A stretch of DNA of 10,232 nucleotides from JBBSQE01 sp038258095 (GTDB lineage: Bacteria > Actinomycetota > Thermoleophilia > Solirubrobacterales > 70-9), in assembly GCA_038258095.1 (NCBI GenBank), contig JBBSQE010000114.1:1-10232 (forward strand), given 5' to 3'. Under the pieces are notes generated by a model that was not told the origin of the DNA, made no database searches, and saw nothing but the letters and a program-made list of their open reading frames with translations. Below are positions 6,105-10,232 of this stretch, piece by piece (position 1 is the stretch's first letter; every line of letters begins with the position of its first letter). A program made the position numbers and the translations under genes.

Positions 6105-7094
6105 TCAGTTGAACACGTAGATCAGGAGGAAAGCCGTGATCGCGAAGACACCGCCCGCGGCGATGATGGGGCGGTCCTCGGCGACGATGGCCGCTGTCGA
6201 GCGATCGTCGGAGCGGTCATAGATCAGGTAGAGGTACCGGAAGATCCCGTAGACGACCGGGGGGATCGTGAACATCATCTCGGAGCCGATCAGCGGCGAA
6301 TTGACCGTGTAGATGGCGTAGGAGATGACCGTTCCGGTCGTGACCAGCGAGACCATCTGGTCGAGGAAGGGAAGCGAGTAGTGCTCGAGGACCGGGCGGG
6401 TGCTCGTGCCCTCGTGGAGCTCGGAGACCGCCTCCTGGCGGCGCTTCGTGAAGCCGAGGAACATCGCGAGCATGCCGGTGCAGAGCACGAGCCACTCGGA
6501 GGCGTGCGCGTTGACGGCGACGGCGCCGGCGACGACGCGGAGGATGAAGAGCCCCGCGATCGTCATCACGTCGACGATCACGATCTGCTTGATGCCGAGG
6601 CTGTAGGCCACCTGCGCGATCCCGTACCCGAGAACCATCAGGCCGACCTCCCAACTGACCGTCGCGAAGGCGATCGCGAGAGCCGCCACCGCGAGCCCCG
6701 CTGCCCACACGCGCGCCGAGGGGACGCTGATCTCCCCGGCGGCGATCGGCCGGAAGCGCTTCTTCGGGTGCCGGCGGTCCAGCTCGACATCGACGAGGTC
6801 GTTGACGAAGTAGCCGGCGCTCGAGATCAGGCAGAAGGCGACGAAGGCGAGGACAGCCGCGCCGATCGCGCCCGCGTCGTCGAACTGTCCCGAGAAGAGG
6901 ACGCCCGCGAAGACCCGGGTGTTCTTGACCCACTCGTGCGGGCGCATCTCCTTGAGAACGGCGTGCGCCGGCGAACGGCGGGGGCCGGGCGGCAGGCCGA
7001 ACTCGTCCGTGGGGGGTCGCGAGCTCTCCTGAGGAGCCGGCATCTCAGCGTCCTCGGGGCGGACCATTGGATGTTCGTCGGTGATCGTCTCCAT
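6105..7094 (-). CDS. UbiA-family prenyltransferase, probable decaprenyl-phosphate phosphoribosyltransferase
   Basis: The 329-residue integral membrane enzyme has a cytosolic N-terminus of about 45 residues, then RPHEWVKN (51-58) and about eight hydrophobic helices. The first Asp-rich motif is NDLVDVELD (98-106), followed by RRHPKKRFRPIAAG (107-120). This matches UbiA proteins of the DPPR synthase group (Rv3806c in M. tuberculosis). That enzyme transfers phosphoribose from PRPP to decaprenyl phosphate, a step toward the arabinose donor of cell-wall arabinan. The second motif region is GIKQIVIVDVMTIAG, with ILRVVAGA next to it. The frame extends upstream to 7280, but that would overlap the CGNR gene by 101 nt. 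The ATG at 7094 leaves an 86-nt gap holding a plausible promoter. ATG 7067 is a further option. The family call is firm. The exact substrate is inferred, since homologues occur in bacteria not known to make arabinogalactan. Confidence 0.88.
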   Translation of the reverse strand: METITDEHPMVRPEDAEMPAPQESSRPPTDEFGLPPGPRRSPAHAVLKEMRPHEWVKNTRVFAGVLFSGQFDDAGAIGAAVLAFVAFCLISSAGYFVNDLVDVELDRRHPKKRFRPIAAGEISVPSARVWAAGLAVAALAIAFATVSWEVGLMVLGYGIAQVAYSLGIKQIVIVDVMTIAGLFILRVVAGAVAVNAHASEWLVLCTGMLAMFLGFTKRRQEAVSELHEGTSTRPVLEHYSLPFLDQMVSLVTTGTVISYAIYTVNSPLIGSEMMFTIPPVVYGIFRYLYLIYDRSDDRSTAAIVAEDRPIIAAGGVFAITAFLLIYVFN

Positions 7095-7127
7095 GTCGAA
7101 CGGATCGCGCTCGGATCGGAACGCGGA

Positions 7128-7155
7128 AGCGTAGCGCCGCCCGGCTCCGAAGCAA
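7128..7155 (-). promoter_or_regulatory. Candidate promoter of the prenyltransferase-lipoprotein pair
   Basis: On the minus strand, TTGCTT (7155-7150) and TACGCT (7133-7128) are separated by 16 nt. They lie between the CGNR stop and the ATG at 7094, which would give a leader of about 27 nt. Confidence 0.4.
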
Positions 7156-7179
7156 CGGGCGGGGGCGTGCAGACCCAGG

Positions 7180-7764
7180 TCAGGCGCCCGCTCGCCGCTT
7201 CCGGTAGGCCCGGTTCTTGATCTTGTTTCCGCAGACCTCCATCTGGCACCAGGTGCCCCCCCGGTTGCGCGAGGTGTCATAGAAGGCCCACCGGCACTCG
7301 TCCGATGCGCAGATCTTCAGGCGCTGCCACTCACCCCCGCGCTGGGCCTGCTGGGTAATCCCGATCATCCGGGAGATCACACCGTCCACCGAGGAGGCCG
7401 GCTCCAGGTCCAGCGCGAGCCGCCCGGAGTCATCCACGACCAGCGCGACCGGGTGGTCGGCGGCGAACCGCGCCAGCGCCTTTACGTCGGTGTCCGCCAC
7501 CTCCCCCTCGAGGTTCGCTTCGATGAGCGAGCGGAGCACGGCCCGCACGTCGACCAGCCGCCGGTGTTCGGCGGGCGTCACGGCTATCCGCGGCTCGCCG
7601 AGGCCGGTTCGCACGAGCCAGCCTCGCGACGCCTCCGGATCGCCGAGCAGCTCCTCCTCTTCGCCGTCGTCGAACGAGTAGGTGTTGGCAAGGCCCTGCA
7701 CCGCCAGCAGGGGCTCTGGCGCGAACTTGTACTCGATCAGGCGCTGTAGCTCCGCCACCTCCAT
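7180..7764 (-). CDS. CGNR zinc-finger (ABATE-domain) transcriptional regulator
   Basis: The 194-residue protein has an N-terminal ABATE-type domain (LLAVQGLANTYSF near residues 19-31, then a helix around EHRRLVDVRAVLRSL). Its C-terminal zinc finger has Cys152 and Cys157 (CASDEC), the family segment WAFYDTSRNR, and Cys173 and Cys178 (CQMEVC). The finger ends CGNK instead of the eponymous CGNR, a conservative Arg-to-Lys change, before a basic tail KNRAYRKRRAGA likely to touch DNA. Members are presumed stress-related DNA-binding regulators. The ATG at 7764 is preferred because TATGAT sits 7 nt upstream, as in leaderless transcripts. The ATG at 7776 lies within that -10, and the GTG at 7839 would lie within the palindrome of the divergent promoter. 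It is divergent from a small ORF, whose promoter it may control. Confidence 0.88.
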   Translation of the reverse strand: MEVAELQRLIEYKFAPEPLLAVQGLANTYSFDDGEEEELLGDPEASRGWLVRTGLGEPRIAVTPAEHRRLVDVRAVLRSLIEANLEGEVADTDVKALARFAADHPVALVVDDSGRLALDLEPASSVDGVISRMIGITQQAQRGGEWQRLKICASDECRWAFYDTSRNRGGTWCQMEVCGNKIKNRAYRKRRAGA

Positions 7765-7771
7765 GGCGTCG

Positions 7772-7803
7772 ATCATACCGTGACCGACAAACTCGGTTGA
7801 CAA
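7772..7803 (-). promoter_or_regulatory. Probable CGNR regulator promoter
   Basis: TATGAT (7777-7772) is one base from the -10 consensus, and TTGTCA (7803-7798) one base from the -35. The spacer of 20 nt is long. Transcription would begin at or next to the ATG at 7764. A GTGACCG half-site (7780-7786), matching the arm of the nearby palindrome, lies in the spacer. Confidence 0.45.
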
Positions 7804-7826
7804 GTCATGCGTGACCGGTGTACCTT
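7797..7826 (+). promoter_or_regulatory. Near-consensus promoter reading away from the CGNR gene
   Basis: A perfect TTGACA (7797-7802), an 18-nt spacer and TACCTT (7821-7826) form the strongest sigma70-like promoter in the window. Its -35 overlaps that of the CGNR promoter on the other strand. A ribosome site GAGAGGA (7846-7852) and an ATG (7859) follow. Confidence 0.6.
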
Positions 7827-7839
7827 TTACACCAGTCAC
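7811..7839. promoter_or_regulatory. Operator-like 29-bp palindrome over the -10
   Basis: The arms GTGAC-C-GGTGTA (7811-7822) and TACACC-A-GTCAC (7828-7839) match at 11 of 12 positions around CCTTT. The centre covers TACCTT, so a bound dimer would block RNA polymerase. The same GTGACCG recurs at 7780-7786, 31 bp away, inside the CGNR promoter. The CGNR protein is the natural candidate ligand, but a TetR-type regulator encoded elsewhere is possible. The symmetry is seen directly; the regulator is inferred. Confidence 0.6.
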
Positions 7840-7858
7840 TTCAACGAGAGGACCCGAA

Positions 7859-8080
7859 ATGCTTCCCGCCGCCCAGTTCCTGGCCCGCGCCGTCCGACCG
7901 CCAGCCCGCCCGCGCCCCGAGGAGCAGGCCGTACGGGTGCCCTCCCTGGAGCCGCGCCCGCCCGAGTCAGAAGACGCGCCGGCTCAGGGGTCGATCAGCA
8001 CGCCCGGGTTCAGCATCGCCGCGGGATCGAGCTCCGCCTTTACCGCCCGCAGGGCCGCGGCGAACGGCTCCGGCCGCTGA
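7859..8080 (+). CDS. Small uncharacterised ORF, 73 aa, possible truncated gene
   Basis: The ATG lies 6 nt after GAGAGGA and about 25 nt from the predicted transcript start, so its expression signals are better than those of most genes here. The product begins MLPAAQFLARAVRP and is rich in Pro, Arg, Ala and Glu. It has no signal peptide, membrane helix or known domain. GC at third codon positions is high in the first 40 or so codons. The last 97 nt overlap the 3' end of the AgpS-like gene on the other strand. This suggests either a small regulatory protein or the surviving start of a gene whose remainder was lost and which now reads into its neighbour. It may also be non-coding leader sequence. 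Confidence 0.4.
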   Translation: MLPAAQFLARAVRPPARPRPEEQAVRVPSLEPRPPESEDAPAQGSISTPGFSIAAGSSSAFTARRAAANGSGR

Positions 8081-9618
8081 CGGTCATACCAGGGCCGATG
8101 GTCCCGGCCGACGGCGTGGTGGTGGGTGATCGTGCCGCCACAGTCGATGACCGCCTCCGAGCAGGCGGCCTTGATCTCGTCCCACTGCTCAACCTCGCCG
8201 CCACGCTTCGCTGGAGCGAGGACCGTGAAATAGGGAGCCGGGCCATCGGGATAGACGTGGGTGATCCGGCAGCTCAACCGCGGGGCGCCGTGACCCTCGC
8301 CGGGCCCACCACAAACCTCGGCGACCGCCCGCCGTGCCGCTTCCATCATGGTCGCCTGGAAGTCGGGGAACCGGTCCCAGGTGATCGCCGTCTCGAAGGT
8401 GTCCGAGAGGACTCCGCAGGCGACGAACGTGTCCCGGAGGTACGGTGCCGACAGGAATGCCGAGCGCCAGGTGCCGACGGCGTCCTCTGAAGGCTTGCTC
8501 CCCTTCGTGGCGGGCGGCTCCCCAGGGTCGCCTCCGTGCGCACGGGCGATCTCAAGCGCCAGGTCGAGCGACGCGTCGACCGGATGATGCGCGGATTCGA
8601 ACCCGAGAACGAGCAGGTTGCGCTCGCCGGTGCCGGCGCCGGTGGTCCCTGCCTCCAGGGGATCGAGCAGCCGGCAGTTGGCGGGATACAGGCCGGATTG
8701 GGAGATCTCACGGACCGCTTCGGCCGCCGCCGCGAAGTCATCGAACGCGACCCCGCGCGACACCTTGTGGACCGGCCGCTCCCTGACCCGCACCCAGGCT
8801 TCCGCGACCACGCCGAGGATCCCCTCCGAGCCGATCAGCGCGCGGTCCGGCGAGGGGCCGGCTCCCGACCCGGGCAGCCTGCGGCTCTCCCAGGTGCCGC
8901 GGGGAGTGATGGCGCGGATGGACTCGACGAGGTCGTCGATGTGGGTGTAGAGCGTTGCGAAGTGCCCCCCGGCGCGGGTCGCGATCCACCCGCCGAGCGT
9001 CGAGTACTCGAAGGACTGTGGGAAGTGGCGCAGCGTCAGGCCGTGCTCGCGGAGCTGATCCTCGAGGACCGGGCCCGCAGCCCCGGCCTGGATCCGCGCC
9101 GCCATCGAGATCGGGTCAACTTCGAGGACCCGGTCGAGGCGCCGGAGGTCGATGCTGACGCTCGGGCGGTCGCCGGTGCGCGGCTCGACGCCGCCGACGA
9201 CGCTCGTCCCGCCGCCGAACGGGATCGCCGCGGCGCCGGCCTCGGCGCAGAAGTCGAGCGCCGCCTCGATCTCCGACTCGTCGCGCGGGAAAGCGACGAT
9301 GTCCGGCGGGTTCGGGAACTCGCCGCGGAAGCCGCGGACGACGTCCCGGTAGGCCTTGCCCTGGGCGTGGGTGAGGCGATCGCGCCGGCCGGTGCTGAAG
9401 AGGTCCCCGAGCCCGTCCGGCGGGTGGATTCGCGGCTTACGGAGCGCGACGTCCTCGAGCGCGACGGGCTCTGAGACCTCGCCGCCGAAGCCGAGCGTCT
9501 CGCGGATCGTGCGTGCCGTCGCCTCGAGCGCCGCCCGGTCGGGCTGCTGGTCCTCGTAGCCCCAGCCCCAGTGCTTGAAGGGGCGCTCAGGCAACGGCCG
9601 GGCTACTTTCTCGTGCAT
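7984..9618 (-). CDS. AgpS-like FAD-binding oxidase (alkylglycerone-phosphate synthase family)
   Basis: The 544-residue flavoprotein resembles alkyl-DHAP synthase, which swaps the acyl chain of acyl-DHAP for a fatty alcohol to form an ether bond. The PCMH-type FAD domain includes PPDIVAFPRDESE (104-116), the FAD loop PFGGGTSVVGG (133-143), QSFEYSTLGGWIATRAGG (201-218, close to the family QSF-STLGGW segment) and a GSEGILGVV segment (263-271). The C-terminal domain ends with the active-site THHHAVGRDHRPWY (498-511) and LNPGVLID, as in mycobacterial AgpS (Rv3107c). Length is normal. The start is ATG 9618; no good ribosome site is visible. It begins 33 nt after the SDR stop, so an operon is likely. 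True ether-lipid synthesis is unproven: many actinobacterial members are only called FAD-binding oxidases, and a hydroxyacid dehydrogenase role is the alternative. Confidence 0.88.
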   Translation of the reverse strand: MHEKVARPLPERPFKHWGWGYEDQQPDRAALEATARTIRETLGFGGEVSEPVALEDVALRKPRIHPPDGLGDLFSTGRRDRLTHAQGKAYRDVVRGFRGEFPNPPDIVAFPRDESEIEAALDFCAEAGAAAIPFGGGTSVVGGVEPRTGDRPSVSIDLRRLDRVLEVDPISMAARIQAGAAGPVLEDQLREHGLTLRHFPQSFEYSTLGGWIATRAGGHFATLYTHIDDLVESIRAITPRGTWESRRLPGSGAGPSPDRALIGSEGILGVVAEAWVRVRERPVHKVSRGVAFDDFAAAAEAVREISQSGLYPANCRLLDPLEAGTTGAGTGERNLLVLGFESAHHPVDASLDLALEIARAHGGDPGEPPATKGSKPSEDAVGTWRSAFLSAPYLRDTFVACGVLSDTFETAITWDRFPDFQATMMEAARRAVAEVCGGPGEGHGAPRLSCRITHVYPDGPAPYFTVLAPAKRGGEVEQWDEIKAACSEAVIDCGGTITHHHAVGRDHRPWYDRQRPEPFAAALRAVKAELDPAAMLNPGVLIDP

Positions 9619-9651
9619 GACACGAATAAGTCGCCACCCACGAAGTCGCCC

Positions 9652-10232
9652 CTACCAGTGCACGCCCTTCATCAGGTGCGCGAAGGCGACGGCCTCGGTC
9701 GACGGAGCCTTCTCCTCCTCCTTTGACTCCTTGCCGCGGGCGGCCTTCGAGTCGGGGAACAGCTTGTAGGCGGTGTTGAGGATGGCGTCCGAGGCCTTTG
9801 GCGCGACGTTGTACAGGAGCTCGCCGAAGTTGCCGAGGCGCGTCGCCACCTTCTTCGGCTTGGTGATCATCGCCTCGGTGATCATCTCCGCGGCCTCGTC
9901 CGGGGTGATCGTCGGGAACGCGTCGTACATCTTGGTGGGCGCGATCATCGGGGTGCGCACCAGAGGCATATGGATCGTGGTGATGTGGACCTTGTCCTCG
10001 ATCACCTCGGAGGCGATGCAGCGGCTGAACGCGTCGAGCGCGGCCTTCGATGCGACGTAGGCCGAGAACCGGGGTGTGTTGGTCTGCACGCCGATCGAGC
10101 TCACGTTGATGATGTGGCCGCTCTTTTGCTCGACCATCCCCGGCAGCAGGCTGAGGATCAGCCGCAATGAGCCAAAGTAGTTGAGCTGCATCGTCCGCTC
10201 GTAGTCGTGGTAGCGGTCGTAGGAGAGCTTCA
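9652..10232 (-). CDS. SDR-family oxidoreductase, C-terminal part, Acr1 (fatty acyl-CoA reductase)-like
   Basis: The frame enters from the right edge and ends in TAG at 9652, giving about 193 residues. It starts inside YDRYHDYERTMQLNYFGSLR. The SDR catalytic Ser (INVSSIG) and Tyr-x3-Lys (YVASK) follow, then IHMPLVRTPMIAPTK and LFPDSKAARG. These segments match my memory of Acr1-type proteins and the C-terminal SDR domain of Rv3391-like fatty acyl-CoA reductases, which reduce acyl-CoA with NADPH to aldehyde or alcohol. The internal ATG at 10191 is not the start, since the conserved sequence continues upstream. The Rossmann glycine motif and any extra N-terminal domain lie outside the window. A Lys/Glu-rich stretch (GKESKEEEKAPS) precedes the end. 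It is probably first in an operon with the AgpS-like gene. Confidence 0.88.
   Translation of the reverse strand, partial: KLSYDRYHDYERTMQLNYFGSLRLILSLLPGMVEQKSGHIINVSSIGVQTNTPRFSAYVASKAALDAFSRCIASEVIEDKVHITTIHMPLVRTPMIAPTKMYDAFPTITPDEAAEMITEAMITKPKKVATRLGNFGELLYNVAPKASDAILNTAYKLFPDSKAARGKESKEEEKAPSTEAVAFAHLMKGVHW

Noticed and set aside
5502..7220. Open frame of 572 codons on the plus strand
   Set aside because: It lies wholly antisense to the lipoprotein and UbiA genes, has Arg/Asp/Glu-rich low-complexity composition and no domain. Long antisense frames are expected at this GC content.
7095..7280. Upstream extension of the prenyltransferase to 7280
   Set aside because: It would overlap the zinc finger of the CGNR gene by 101 nt and encode Arg/Gly-rich sequence foreign to the family.
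8536..9474. Open frame of 312 codons on the plus strand
   Set aside because: It is antisense to the AgpS-like gene, with an Arg/Asp/Ala-rich product and no motif.

Overview
The window is about 10.2 kb of dense, very GC-rich bacterial chromosome. Codon third positions are strongly G/C. Several starts look leaderless or have weak Shine-Dalgarno sequences. The gene set (decaprenyl-phosphate phosphoribosyltransferase homologue, CGNR zinc-finger regulator, mycobacterial-type AgpS-like flavoprotein and Acr1-like SDR) points to Actinomycetota. From memory, the two small orphan proteins at 4884-5548 resemble uncharacterised proteins of Thermoleophilia/Solirubrobacterales, but this placement is inference. 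No rRNA, tRNA, CRISPR array, insertion sequence or phage gene was seen.

Layout. (1) 1-428 (+): 3' end of a PfkB-family sugar kinase. (2) 507-3291 (-): a UDP-GlcNAc 2-epimerase gene (wecB) followed 4 nt later by a membrane family-2 glycosyltransferase. The glycosyltransferase is interrupted by one in-frame TAG just before its TED and QxxRW motifs. A 10-bp-stem hairpin (460-508) separates it from the convergent kinase gene. (3) 3378-4775 (+): citrate synthase, followed by a long hairpin at 4802-4838. (4) 4884-5548 (+): two small orphan genes overlapping by ATGA. (5) 5586-7094 (-): a UbiA-type prenyltransferase resembling DPPR synthase, with a lipoprotein gene 3 nt downstream. (6) 7180-7764 (-): a CGNR/ABATE zinc-finger regulator. 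Its probable promoter lies back-to-back with a near-consensus promoter that drives a small ORF on the other strand. A 29-bp palindrome covers the -10 of the latter. (7) 7984-10232 (-): a putative operon with an SDR related to fatty acyl-CoA reductases (start outside the window) followed by an AgpS-like FAD oxidase.

How the genes fit together. wecB and the glycosyltransferase form a surface-polysaccharide unit: UDP-ManNAc supply plus a processive-type synthase, apparently disabled by the nonsense codon. The prenyltransferase and lipoprotein form a cell-envelope unit. The SDR plus AgpS-like pair could make fatty alcohol and then an alkyl-glycerol ether lipid. This is the most interesting metabolic hypothesis here. 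The most interesting regulatory structure is the divergent CGNR region with its operator-like palindrome. I found no clear evidence of a wholly new multi-gene system; most of the window is ordinary chromosomal content with a few striking local features.
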